From positions 8,431,797 through 8,495,796 of the forward strand of contig OX422196.1 in the NCBI GenBank assembly GCA_949130485.1: a DNA stretch of 64,000 nt, written 5' to 3'. The stretch is from Agelas oroides. Lineage: Eukaryota; Porifera; Demospongiae; Agelasida; Agelasidae. Under the pieces are notes generated by a model. That model was not told the DNA's origin. It searched no databases and saw only the letters and a program-made list of their open reading frames with translations. The translations under genes and the position numbers were made by a program. This document shows positions 46,678 to 58,225 of this stretch, in pieces. Positions within the stretch are counted from its first letter, which is position 1. The number at the start of each line of letters is the position of its first letter.

Positions 46678-49600
46678 TCAGTTTCTGTCTAGCAATCCTC
46701 TCAGATGCTGGAGGTAGTTGTGTGCCTCGCTGCTGAGAGTCGGATGGGGACGACGACACCATTCCAGGATGGTTGACTTGGGCAGCAACTCACAAACATT
46801 CTCCCCTACACATCAGGAATATGAGCAAGTAACATTGTAGGATACACAACAGCTAGGAGGCTTTAGTCTCAGTCCAAGGCTCTCGTGCATGGGCGGAGAG
46901 CCTGGGAACAAGGCTAGGGGAGCTTTAGTCTCGGTCCAAGGCTCTCGTGCATGGGCGGAGAGCCTGGGAACAAGGCTAGGGGGAGCTTTAGTCTCGGTCC
47001 AAGGCTCTCGTGCATGGGTGGAGAGCCTGGGAACAAGGCTAGGGGGAGCTTTAGCCTCTGTCCCAGGCCTTTCTTTTTCAGTTTGTGTTGCTTCTTGTGT
47101 ATTAGTGTGAACAAAAACCAAAAAATGAGGGGGCTTCGTACAAGGCTAGGGGAGCTTACTATGGCAGGCTGTCAGCTGATAGAGAGCATACGCTCCCCAT
47201 GTCTGCACTTGGGAGGATGTGGGGAAGTTGGTGAGGGCCTCCACTAGTAGCTCATAGCACCTCTTCCAGTCACAAAGAACAGCTATGTAACAAAGCAAAG
47301 TTTGTCTAATCACAGCTTGTGGTGTATTCTACTGCTGACAATACATAGATCATTGCTCTAATGTGACAGACCAATAACTATGATGATGTAAGATGGTGGT
47401 CATAATTATGTAACATGTGCTAGTATTGGCTGGTGTCAAATGATTGGCTGTCAGCTTGTACCGTTAATGTAACACAACTTCCTACCATTGTGACTTGCAT
47501 GTGCAACGACCTTTGCCCCCCAGAGGGTCACATGTGGGTCATGTGAGTGAGTTGCCATGGTAACAATGGCATGCTCCACTGCGAGCTGCACAACCCACTC
47601 TTCCATCTGTGCAGAAACTGGAGAACAAAAGCCATTTTCTCATCTTGACACAGTCACTTCCATAAGTATCATTTGTGATTATTATGCCAAAGTGTGCCTG
47701 TGACTACTGTGCTGAGCTACTGATGTCTCTGTAACTTGAGCAAAGTGAGTATGTCTGTTGGTAGAGACTAACCTTCAGCTAGCAGTAGGGCATGGAAGGC
47801 ACAGACATACTGCTGTACTGGGGCACTGTTGGGAAAGTTCTCAGCTACACAGAGCACGAGGTCCAGTAGGGTGCCATGCTCTGTGGCCACATGTAGCCTG
47901 CCGTCTGGGACTGGAGGGGGGGAAGGGGGGGGAGGGGGGGGAAGGGGGGGAGGGGGGGAAGGGGGGGGAGGGGGGGGAGGGGGGGAAGGGGGGGAGGGGG
48001 GGGAGGGGGGGGGAAGGGGGGGAGGGGGGAGGAGGGGGGGAGGAGACCGGGAGGGATGGGGGAGAACAGTCTAGTTTGGCAAAGACCTAATGTGTAAACT
48101 GTTCTCACCACTGGCTAATGTCACAGCCAGAGCAGACAGTGCAGCAACTTGCAGCTTAGAGCTCCAGTGGTATGCCTCCATTGCAGAGGATAGACTCTGG
48201 AGCCCTCCATCAAACAACACGGCTCTACAGAGGCTGGGGTCTAGTGCGACAGAATGGGCATTGTGCCTTCAATGTTGTAAGGAAGGAACAGAACCAAAAT
48301 GACCAGAAGGGCTCCTACCCGTTCTCCCAATGTTTGCAACAGCAAGGCATGCCTGAGTGGACACGCTCGCATCTGCCGTGTTGTAGCAGTCCACCACCTG
48401 CAAGACGGCAGACAATGCCTTCTGAGGCAACCATCCTGGCTCGGAGGGAACTGAGACAAGAGGAGCAAAACAAAATCACACATTCCCACACTGCTTTCAT
48501 CTAGTCTCCTACCGTTCCTTGTGAGGTACTTGAGTGCTATACAGCCCTGTACTGCAACATCAGGATGGTCATACCGCCTCTGTAATACATCAGCCACAGC
48601 TGCAACTGCATCATATTTCTCAGCTTTCATCTCGAGTGAACGGTACTTGCATTTCACAATCAATGAACGCAGAGCAATGAACACAGTGTCATCCTCGACT
48701 GCGGAGGTGAGAGTGTACACTAGTGACTCCGTGGTGGTAGGGGGCGGTGAAGCGAGAGAGACCCAGGGGAGGAGTAGCACCTCACTTGAAACCAGGGATA
48801 CCAAGAAAAGGCCTCAGGCTCTTGTGTCCCACTCCACTGGAAGTCTTCTGGGAGAGACACACTTCGTGTCAGGGAGACAGGATTGGGCAGGAAAATGCTA
48901 TCCCTGAACGCCATGTTGTAGTCCACCCTTTCACTACCAAACTGTGCGTCTTTCTTCTCAACTCCATCATGCAGATTTCCCCTCCCCTCCTCCTCCTCTT
49001 TCTCCCCTTCCTCCTCTCCCTCCTCCTTCTCCCCTTCCCTCTTCTTCTTCTTCTCCTCTTTCTCCCCTTCCTCCTCTCCCTCCTCCTTCTCCTCCCCTTC
49101 CCTCTTCTTCTTCTTCTCCTCTTTCTCCCCTTCCTCCTCTCCCTCCTCCTTCTCCTCCCCTTCCCTCTTCTTCTTCTTCTCCTCTTTCTCCCCCTCCTCC
49201 TCTCCCTCCTTCTTCTTTTTCTTCTCTTCCTCCTCCTCCTCCTCCTCCTTCTTCTCCTCTTCTCCCTCCTCCTCCTCCTCCTTCTCTTTCTCCTCTTCCT
49301 TTTTCTCCCACTTCTCTTCCTCCAAGAGTGTCGATGAGACAAAGTACTGCTGGTTCAGCATATCTGCAGACATCAATCGAATCTTGGAGAGAGACTTCCC
49401 TGGCTTGCTCCCACTACCAGCAGCATCTGGCTTACTCATTTCACTTCCGTCTTCCAAAGATCTTTTTCTCTTCTTGTTCTGCTTCCCATATGTTGGCAAG
49501 GCCATCATTTGCTTAGATGGTTCAGATGGAATCTTCTGTCCTTTCCGCACCAGCTTAAATGGCTGGTTCGCCCCTTCCTCCAGTTCCATGTTGGCTCTGA

Positions 49601-49908
49601 ATGTACTCATCCAGAGCATTCAGCAGTCTTCTTGCCATCAAGGAAGTGATTCCTCCAGCACACAGCAGTTCCACATTGGTGGACAGAAGGTCACCCAGAG
49701 TGTAATACCCAGCCAAATGAAGCCGGTACTCCAGCCCAGGAAGATTGTTGACTCTCAGAAACACCTTCAAACTTTTGTCCACAGACTGATAACATGACCT
49801 CCTTGCACTCCTCTTGATGGTCAGGAGACTGGAGTGGGGGCCGGTATCAGTCTGCATCTGGGGGCCATTGGATTGGGCAACCCTAGTGTACCGGCCATGG
49901 GCCTCCAT
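46678..49908 (-). CDS. SAM-like, Glu-rich, armadillo-repeat protein, family unknown
   Basis: Exons (minus): 48786-49908, 48513-48726, 48318-48435, 48109-48240, 47773-47910, 47486-47617, 47160-47282, 46678-46805. The start MEAHGRYTRVAQSNGPQM leads to a helical SAM-like region (SLKVFLRVNNLPGLEYRL, AGYYTLGDLLSTN, GGITSLMARRLLNALDEY). A basic segment (QNKKRKRSLEDG) follows, then about 110 residues of Glu/Lys and about 330 residues of helical repeats of armadillo type (VAVQGCIALKYLTRNGWLPQ, VSTQACLAVANIGRTDPS, LQVAALSALAVTLAS, HVTLWGAKVVAHASHNAV). It ends YLQHLRGLLDRN. The frame must shift by one base near 49592-49610 to join the SAM-like part to the rest. Either the sequence has an indel there or two genes overlap. 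The acceptor of exon 2 (CGGAG) is weak but in phase. I do not recognise an orthologue. Confidence 0.7.
46860..47055. repeat. 62-bp tandem repeat made from the dispersed palindrome
   Basis: Three copies of GGAGCTTTAGTCTCGGTCCA ... GAGAGCCTGGGAACAAGGCT, with a diverged fourth at about 47046. Each unit contains both arms of the TAGTCTCG/TGGGAAC element, so a single insertion seems to have been amplified. It lies in the last intron of the armadillo gene. Confidence 0.85.
47917..48052. repeat. G-run array GGGGGGAAGG (intron of the armadillo gene)
   Basis: At least a dozen runs of 5-8 G separated by AA or A on the + strand (C-runs in the transcript), a strong G-quadruplex candidate in DNA. It adjoins the acceptor of the exon at 47773-47910. 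Confidence 0.85.
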
Positions 49909-50182
49909 AGCCACCTCCCACCTGTCTGTTTTGCTGGTACCCAGATTAGCTAGTAGTCTGGGCCTTAGTCTGGGAACGAGACTGAATCGCAGATGGGACA
50001 AACGCGATGGTCGGTAAATTATGACACAGCCAAGGCGGCCAGTGATATTTGTCATCCCCCAAAGCACCCCCAGGTATCGAACCCAAGTAGAAGCTTACAG
50101 TCACATAACTTTGAGCCAGCCAGCATCCAGAAGTTGGAACATGTGTGATCTGGTTGGTTGTGGTGATACTTTCTCTGTGTAG

Positions 50183-51758
50183 GGAGGAGGGGCCACCATC
50201 CCTGAAGGAAGGTACTGGTGCAGACCCACACAGTGAAGGTATGTATGTCCGTAACATGACACATTGACTAACACACTGATTTACTGAGGGGTCCATTGAT
50301 TCACTGATTGGCTGATTGACAGATTCTATCTATCTATTATTTTACTGATTGAATTGTCTTGCTCTAGTTGAGAGGAGACGGAAGCTGAAGATCACTCGGT
50401 GTATTCAGCAGTTATCAGACATCTTGGGTTCTTCCTGCCACTGTGGCAAGGAGGTAAGAAGTACCAGTGTCTGTGTTTGGTTCTCGTCACTGACAGGAGG
50501 TCCTTACGCCCACAGACCCGTGCTGAAACCCTTCAGAGAACTGTGGATCAGATAAAGTCCTTGCAAGGGGAGAATGAGGAACTAGAGAGAAAGATAGCCA
50601 AGCTTTCCCAACCAGGTCAGTAGTTAGTCTGGACCCTAGCTCCTTCTGACCAAACAAGGAAGGGTCTGGGGTCCAGACTATAGTCAGTAATTAATTTGAG
50701 TGCTGTTTGTGTAATGTTTACTGAAATTTTCATCACCATCACACCATCACCGTCACACCTCCCCCCCCCCAGAAAGCTGCAAGGAATCAGAGTTGAGCTC
50801 TCAGCTAGCCAAACTACTTGTGGAACACATTGTCTTAAGAGTGCAGCTCCTAGAACACTTGGAGAAGCAAAGAAAAGATACAAATGGCAGCCCCTCTTCT
50901 GAACAGCTGCCCAAGGCAAGGGAGGAAGGTGCAGGATCGTTGCACACACGAGAGGGAGGGACTGCATCTCTCTCGTCCCATCAGCAGCAGCCGTGGCCTG
51001 TCACGTCCCTCCTCTCCCACACCCCACAAGCAATCAGCTCCCAGACCTCCTGTCAGACCTCCGTCATCATGGCAACACACCATCAGGGGTGCCACGGCTG
51101 TCAGAATACACCACAAGAACCTGTTATCACTCAGAGCAGACCCCCTCAGCAGTCCATCGTGCAACCGTGGGTGGTAGGGGGCACCTCCCCTCGCCTACAC
51201 CACGTCAATCCTCCCCCCAGACCCTCCCCACAATCCAGAAACTGTCAGTCATTCTCTCCAAGGTCTTCAACGACCAGACACAGACCCTACCATATAAGGA
51301 CATGCGACCACAGCTGCTCTGATACACATGTTCCCGGAAACTACAGGCTACATTCCAGACCACCCGAGTATGGAACTGGACACGCCACACAGAGTGGTAG
51401 TATATATGGCAGCCACATAGCTCAGAACACTGGAGGTGGGACCCTGTCTCATCCACCACCTCTTGTATATGCTGGAGCCATCCCCCCACCCACACCACCC
51501 TACCCCAGCTCTCACACGCTACAACTGTGTGACACACCAAGTGAGAGGCCCATCACCCTCCTCTCTCACCCCCCGCCCCCACAGGTGTGGAGACCATACT
51601 CTGAGCACAGCAGGACTTCAGGGTTTTGTCTCGCTGACATCCTCTCTCTCCCTTCCTCAGAGGAGCCTGCACTGCAGCTCCATCCTGCCCCCCCTCCCCC
51701 CCCCTCCTCCTCCTCCTCAGTCCCATACCACTTCCAGGATGCCCTCATTTCTTGTTGA
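50183..51758 (+). CDS. bHLH-leucine-zipper transcription factor (5' end not found)
   Basis: Exons seen: 50183-50238, 50368-50453, 50516-50615, 50773-51758. A basic helix-loop-helix spans the first three: PHSEVERRRKLKITRCIQQL, loop at GSSCHCGKE, then TRAETLQRTVDQIKSLQGEN. A zipper follows, EELERKIAKLSQ and LAKLLVEHIVLRVQLLEHL. The His, Glu and Arg contacts of class B E-box binders (H-S-E-V-E-R-R-R) are present, and the basic segment is closest in memory to USF proteins. The loop is shorter. The remaining 270 residues are Pro/Ser/His-rich and low in order, as in activation domains, ending YHFQDALISC. The start exon upstream of 50183 was not identified. The gene faces away from the armadillo gene, so a common promoter near 49910-50180 is likely. 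Confidence 0.8.
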
Positions 51759-52037
51759 TCGCTTGCTGGACGACATCTGAGTAGTTAGCACTCAACTGTT
51801 TTATGTGCATATGCCCTCCGTCACGACCAGTGACAATAAGTATGTTTCTACACCTTGTTATCAGTGGGGATAAGTAGACATCAGTTGTTTCTAGACTTTC
51901 CCTGCCCCAGTATTTGATGCAAAAACTGGAGGGACGGAAAGTCTGGGAATGAGACTAGGAGTCTAGTTGACATCATTTCAGGAAGGTGGGTGAGTTGGAA
52001 ACGGTTTAACAGACATGATCTCTAGCACAAACTACAT

Positions 52038-54373
52038 CTACTTTCTCTTGATGGCCTTTGCTTCAATCCTTCCCATGAGACAGCGGGCATAGAAATCTTG
52101 GTATTCTTCTGGGAGTTCGTCCAGTGCTTTGAGTGCACGATCCACAATCTGGTACGCTCTCTGAGCCGCAGGTGGGTCTCGGTTGCCATACGTGTCTTTG
52201 CCATCGTAGTGGCTGGCATCCAACTGCCTCCAGAATATGTTCACAGCTACTCCAAACTCTAGACAGGTGACGTTATGGAACCACAAAGCCGGGATGAAGA
52301 GCACATCCCCCGCCTCCAGATGACACTCGTATGGCTGCACCTGGAGACGGGAGAGGGGAGACTTGGCTATCCTTCATGTGCCTGTGATAGTATGCATACT
52401 GAAGGCTCAACTGGTCCTCCCACCAACATGTATGTGTGGAGGGAACATTAGGAAAGGGGTAGCTTGGGACAGCAAAACTTGTAGGCTCACCTGGGCAAAG
52501 TGAGGGTATGCCATGAGGTCGGGTGTGTCAATGTCCAGCACTTGTGACTTGTCTCCAAAGAGGTAGAGGTGGGCAGCGTCCCTCGGACTGAACAGGACCA
52601 CACGCTTCCTGCCACTCACCTGCACCAGCAAATTGTCCATCACCTGTATAGGGAGGAGCAAAAGGAAGGACAAGTCTGTTTAAGAACAGGCAAGTCTGTT
52701 GTAGTCTCGTGCCCAGACCTCACCCTCGTGAGGGGTGGGATCTGGGCATGAGACTAAGTCTGTTGAGGAAGAGAAAGATCAAATTGAGTAGAGAGGCTAG
52801 TGTGATTTGAAGCCAGGGCACTTACATCATAATGGGTCCACAGCTGCACATGTGGGGACCCAACTCTGAACACCGATGAGAAGTACTGTTCAGGGTCACA
52901 GAACAGCGGGAGTCTAATGTCCTCTGCCAGTACAGGAAACTGAGTCCTCAGATCAGCTACATCCTGAGCGTGTGTGGGTGTGCATGTGAGGGTGTGTGGG
53001 TGTGCATGTATGAGGGTGTGTGAGTATGTGAGTGCAGTGTATGTATATGCAGACAGACACACCTGAGAACCATGCAGCTGCCATCAGAGTTTCCAAACGA
53101 CTTACTTTTCTAGGGTCATCTCCCAATGCACGCAAATAATACTTCTCTTCCTGCAGCAACATACGTCCACCTAATGATTACACATTGTACAGCTAGTATC
53201 TACAGTACACAGCATGTGTCATCATAGCCTCATACGTCCACCTAATGATTACACATTGTACAGCTAGTATCTACAGTACACAGCATGTGTCATCATAGCC
53301 TCATACGTCCACCTAATGATTACACATTGTACAGCTGGTATCTACAGTACACAGCATGTGTCATCATAGCCTCATACGTCCACCTAATGATTACACATTG
53401 TACAGCTAGTATCTACAGTACACAGCATGTGTCATCATAGCCTCATAGTCCACCTAATGATTACACATTGTACAGCTGGTATCTACAGTACACAGCATGT
53501 GTCATCATAGCCTCATACGTCCACCTAATGATTACACATTGTACAGCTAGTATCTACAGTACACAGCATGTGTCATCATAGCCTCATACGTCCACCTAAT
53601 GATTACACATTGTACAGCTAGTATCTACAGTACACAGCATGTGTCATCATAGCCTCATACGTCCACCAAATGATTACACATTGTACAGCTGGTATCTACA
53701 GTACACAGCATGTGTCATCATACCCTCATACGTCCACCTAATGATTACACATTGTACAGCTGGTATCTACAGTACACAGCATGTGTACATCATAATGGGT
53801 CCACAGCTGCACATGTGGGGACCCAACTCTGAACACTGATGAGAAGTACTGTTCAGGGTCACAGAACAGCGGGAGTCTAATGTCCCTCCGATTTTTCGAG
53901 CGCCTGGGAACGAGGCTAGTGTCATCAGTACATAGTACCAACTCACCGGACAGAAAAAGTGTTCCACATTGCTCTCTCGACTTGCACGTTTCACAAACTC
54001 ATCGAAAGGCAAAGTTCTAGAAACAACAGCACACAAATACATAATTATTAACCGACTAGCTCCCAATCTCTCTTCTCAAATAAGAGTCTGCAATACTAAG
54101 TTTTCCCTGCATGGAAGGCTCTGAGACGGTTCCTCACTTGTATGCAAAATTCTTGTTTATGAAGTCCATCCTGGGGGTGGGGCACACGTGCACTTTCACC
54201 AATCTCCCCCCACACTTCTGGCAGAGGTACTCCGGAGTCCATAGCTGGGGGGCGGGACCCAGGTCAATTCCCCGGAGGACTGTAGGGTGGCGGGAAGGGT
54301 ACACTTGTGCCTGAAAATCCTCCTTTGTGGAGGTGTGGACAACAGGGAGGGGGAGCCGGGTGGGAGATGACAT
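52038..54373 (-). CDS. TYW5: tRNA wybutosine-synthesizing protein 5 (JmjC hydroxylase)
   Basis: Role: Fe(II)/2-oxoglutarate oxygenase that hydroxylates the wybutosine side chain at position 37 of tRNA-Phe. Exons (minus): 54138-54373, 53947-54016, 53106-53150, 52826-52963, 52491-52643, 52038-52340; 314 residues, the same size as human. Matches: [127 protein letters not shown] and [20 protein letters not shown]. The Fe ligands are the HYD of LWTHYD and the His of LWFHNV. The chosen start gives [12 protein letters not shown]. Intron 3 contains a satellite array and a second copy of most of exon 4. It is divergent from the CEP170-like gene and convergent with the bHLH gene. Confidence 0.95.
52702..52756. 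mobile_element. 55-bp palindromic MITE with 9-bp target duplication
   Basis: TAGTCTCGTGCCCAGA and TCTGGGCATGAGACTA form the ends; the centre is also palindromic (CTCACCCTCGTGAGGGG). It is flanked by the exact direct repeat AGTCTGTTG at 52693-52701 and 52757-52765. It lies in a TYW5 intron. Confidence 0.85.
53161..53785. repeat. 71-bp satellite array in TYW5 intron 3
   Basis: About nine copies of a 71-bp unit (CATACGTCCACCTAATGATT, ACACATTGTACAGCTAGTAT, CTACAGTACACAGCATGTGT, CATCATAGCCT). Copies differ by single bases (GCTAGT/GCTGGT), so the expansion is recent. Confidence 0.93.
53786..53885 (-). pseudogene. duplicated, 5'-truncated copy of TYW5 exon 4
   Basis: Bases 53786-53885 match 52824-52923 with about one mismatch. 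They encode [20 protein letters not shown] and the iron-binding LWTHYD stretch. The first third of the exon is missing and is replaced by a dispersed GCCTCGTTCCCAG element. On the transcript side the GT after CATTATGAT survives (GTACAC instead of GTAAGT). If spliced in, it would duplicate the iron site or break the frame, so it is probably inert. Confidence 0.8.
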
Positions 54374-54635
54374 CACTGGCTAGAGGAGGAGGGGAGGGAA
54401 GGGGGAGGGGGAGGGGAGGGACTGTCCCACATCACTCATATCATTTCCCTAAGTTAGTTACATGATATAAATATGTTGAATAATATAATTATGCACTAGT
54501 AGAAAAGAACGGTTTTCTATGACTTTATAGTGCGTACAGAGCAAAGGCCTAAATAGTGAGGCCTCAATAGGAAGTCAACAGTGCATGAGGTGTACTTAGT
54601 TTCCAGTGCCTGCATGAACACTGTGCAAGTTACTG
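54374..54635. promoter_or_regulatory. shared divergent interval TYW5 / CEP170-like
   Basis: 262 bp separate the two start codons. It contains a G-rich purine stretch (54382-54420) and an AT-rich part (54460-54500). Bidirectional promoter activity is inferred from arrangement only. Confidence 0.4.
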
Positions 54636-57600
54636 ATGGACACCTGGACGCTGACGGTGAGTAGCTGGGGTGTTCGAGAGAGCTGCGAGTTCGGGCGGGA
54701 GACGAGGAAATGGGAGCTGCGGCGGGAGGGTCTGTCAGTGGGTCGGAGCAGTGACTGTGACGTGCAACTGCAGGTAGGAAGTCAGGGAGGGAGGGGGGGA
54801 GGTAGGGAGAGGGAGGGCTTTAGATAGAATGAGAAGGTTGGGTTTTAGTAGGGTGCTGTTTGTCTGCAGTCGCGGACAGTGGAGGAGAGACACGCTGTGT
54901 TTGAGTGGGACTCAAAGAGGGAGGTGTTTGCAGTGCGGGACCTTGGCAGCGTCAATGGGGTAGGCCAGTCCTCTTGTGTTATAGTCTCCCTCCCGTAACA
55001 TCATCTAGCAGCCACACATTTCCCCCCCACTATGGAAGACATACGTAAACAACCGCCCTCTGAGAGGTGGACACACAGTGCTGAAACATGGGGACTCCCT
55101 ACGGTTTGGATATGGTAAGGTATCTACCACATGTACGCAGCCATTCCATGTAACACTAGTTCTCGTTTCTCTGTTGTCCAGAAAAGGTCCACCTGTTTCG
55201 AGTGGAGGTCACGGCGGCTCCTCCTCCTCCTCCTCCTCCTCCTACCACCCCCCCATCCCACTCCACTGTGGTAGCCACACAGACCTCTCCCCTTGAAGAA
55301 GAACAAGTGCAATATACCACCCTACCCCCTGCCACCCAGCCGGTGAGAGAGAGAGAGAGGGAGAGGGAGGTGTGTGTATGTGATGTGTGTGTTAAACTGC
55401 TTTCTTCTAATCTTGCAGGCTGTGAGTGTGCAGTATGTCCCCATCCCCTCCCAGTCGCCCACCATCATCATACCCACCATGCAACCAGCCATGCCATATG
55501 TGGTCCCTCAGGCAAGTAACCTCAACAGCATGGTATCGTCTGGCTGGCTAATCATCCAGTCAGAAGGAGAAAGGGCTGAATGTGTGTTTACCCGGGTTGT
55601 GTTACGTTAGCTATGTCATCTCTTTGCCTCTCTCAGCAGGCTTTTGCTTACAGCTATCCTCCGGTCTCCCCCTCCCCCCTCACACCCACACCGCTCACAC
55701 CCACACCCACACCCTTACACCCGCTACCTCCTGGCAACCTTCCTATGAGCTCTGCCCACACCCTGCAGCAAAAGCAAGCAGCCACACCCACCTCAGCCAC
55801 GCCCACCTCAGCCACACCCACCCTGGTAGAAGATATTGAAACCCTGAGTTGGGATACCTTAAAGCCAAGTTCCAAAGTTGGAACCCCCCGGAGCGATGGG
55901 AGAAGGGCTGTGTGTCTCTTGGGAGCTCCCAACCTCTCTAAGGGCAGTGTGCTGTATGGCCAACCTTCCTGGTGGGGGGAGGAGGGTGGAAGTGACCCAG
56001 AACCTGAGCTGGGCCATCAGGGAACCAGACTCCTGAGAGACCTCAGTCCTGAACGGAGACGTGACCACAAGAGGTCTGTACCTGTGAGGACAGCGCACAG
56101 TTGGAGCTCGGCCCGAGCTGAAGATGAACTGAGGAAGCAGGCCATCAGCAACAGCGTGTCGACAGGTCAGAAGAAAGACGACTCCTCCCCTGCCTCATGG
56201 GTTGTTGACTTTGGCTCTGGCCAGCACAGACAGAGGTCATTCACAAGTCGTAGACCTCGATCTGCTGACCCCTCTCCCACCAGGGCCAGGAGGACTGCCT
56301 CTTTCAGTAAGCGCAGTGTATCCCCGGCCCCCTCCTTGTCGCACCACAGTGGGGGCAGAACTACCTCTCAAACTAAACACAGTGGCTCCTCAGCACCTTC
56401 CTCGCCACACCATGGCGGAGGCAAGAGTGACAATGGCAGGAAGAAGGAAGGGATGCAACAGAAGAAGGCTGTCTCAAAAAAGCCGCCTGCTGGACCCAAG
56501 CAAGGTACAAGGAGAAGCACCCTTACTTCAACCCCCACAAAACAGAGCAAGTCAACAGTAAGAGTGAAGCCCATCCCAGCTTCCAAGTCTCTGGGCCCAG
56601 AAAGCTCCATTCCTGAGACCAAGTCCAGTGTGACCCCTCCTCCGTCTGCTACACAGGATCTGAAAGTGGAACATAATATGACATACACCTTGTCTCATCC
56701 TTCCACAAAAGACTCCAGCCCTGTATCGGAAGAGAAACATCAGACCCTCTCCTCTCCCTCTTCCCCTACTGACACTGGGATCACGAAACGTCACAGTGAC
56801 ACTGCTATTGTGGTGAGGGATGTGGAGGAGAGAAGGAAGTCCACAGAGGAGGAGAGACCTGGCTCTGCCAGGAAACAGTGGAGCAAAGACCAAACAAAGG
56901 TGAGTGAGAGAGAGAGAGAGCTGGGGAGGGAGAAAGGGAAGGAAGGAATGGTAGGAAGAAAGAATGGACAGAGGGAGGAATGGACGGAGGGAGGAATGGA
57001 CGGAGGGAGGAATGGACGGAGGGAGAAATGGACGGAGGGAAGAATGGACGGAGGGAGGAATGGATGGAGGGCGGAATGGACAGGGGGAGGGGTGATGGGA
57101 GGAAGGGAGGTGGGTAAACAGGTGGGATGGGTGCATGTTGTTCTGAACTTCACAATTCCCTGCAGCCTCCTGACAGTTTGATGCTGGCTAGTATTGAGGC
57201 AAGGTTGAGGCGGCTGAACAAGATGGCTCAGAGATCTGCCATAGGGCTCTCCTCACTCCTACCCACCATGCATCAAAGGGGAGGGGTGGAGGGGGGAGGG
57301 AATGGAGGAGGAGGAGGAGAGGGAACGACAGGCAGCAGAGGTGAACAGGAGCTACCCGAGTGGAAATTTTTCAACAAGGTGCAATGCATGAGGGTAGTAG
57401 GTGGAAGAAAAACAAGCAGGATTTTTTCTGGGGTGGGGGGGGGGGGAATGTAGATGCGTGCGAAGGGTGCATACACGTGTTGGTGCACAGCTAGGTGCAC
57501 CCACCAGGGTTTTTGTAGAAATTCTGAACATGTTTAAGGACAAGAAACATCAGTCTATAATAATTATGCTCCCTATTGTAGCTGTTGAGGTAATTATGAC

Positions 57601-58225
57601 ATCATAATTTATAAATTTCTTGGGAGAGGGGAAATCCCAGTCCCCCCTCCCTCTGTATGAAACCCTGGAAAAAGGAATTATTAGGAAATTACTTTCTGTC
57701 ATGATTCTATGGATTTTAGGATGTGGACAGCATATTCCGAAACATCAGGGGAGTAGAAAAGTGGCTCCGAGGTATGTGCACGTTTTGTCTTTTTCTATAC
57801 ACGTGCTCACCTTTGACTATTCTCTAATCTCCGCAGATATTGACACCATTGTAGTCTCTCTGCAGATGGAGGGAGAGGACGTGGACTACCACCAAGACTT
57901 GAAGTCATCAGACAGTGAAGGTGATTGTCTCATTCCCATACTGTATGGAATGGAGCCATGTGGTGATGTAGCCTTGTTTCCAGGCCTTCCCCAGTTTTAC
58001 TCATCCCATTGTGTTCACAATAAGTACTGTATGTCGCTTTCATTTGTTAAGTGGGGAGAGCTTGTGAACAAGCTGCTTGGGGGGGGGGGGGGGGGAGGAG
58101 GCCAGGGCGAGTCAAGACTACGTCAAGATGCTGACTGCATGTCTGTCTCTTGCACAGCTGCCACTTTTGAGGACAGCATTGAAGACTTGATTGACAGTCA
58201 CTCTGATGTCAGCAGTGAACTGTGA
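54636..58225 (+). CDS. CEP170: FHA-domain centrosomal protein, CEP170-like
   Basis: Family role: CEP170 binds centrosome subdistal appendages and microtubules. Exons: 54636-54773, 54870-54959, 55039-55114, 55182-55342, 55419-55511, 55637-56899, 57166-57378, 57720-57771, 57837-57920, 58158-58225; 745 residues. The FHA domain: LSVGRSSDCDVQLQSRTVEE, HAVFEWDSKREVFAVRDLGS, VNGTYVNNRPL, GDSLRFGYEKVHLFRVE. The family hallmark is SVLYGQPSWWGEEGGSDPE, against YGQPSWWGDD in human. The middle is long, Ser/Lys-rich and basic. The C-terminus has a helical segment (SLMLASIEARLRRLNKMA) and DVDSIFRNIRGVEKWLRD, and ends DLIDSHSDVSSEL. It is shorter than vertebrate CEP170, mainly in the middle. Intron 5 has a GC donor (CAG|GCAAGT at 55511). 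Intron 6 holds a short array. It converges on hnRNP L. Confidence 0.88.
56940..57110. repeat. GGAGGAATGGACGGAG array (CEP170-like intron)
   Basis: About ten copies of a 12-14 bp unit, GGAGGAATGGACGG, after the donor at 56900. It gives false open frames on both strands. Confidence 0.85.

Noticed and set aside
48747..49337. + strand ORFs of 190-200 residues (Leu/Pro/Ser rich)
   Set aside because: They are the antisense of the Glu/Lys-rich coding stretch of the armadillo gene.
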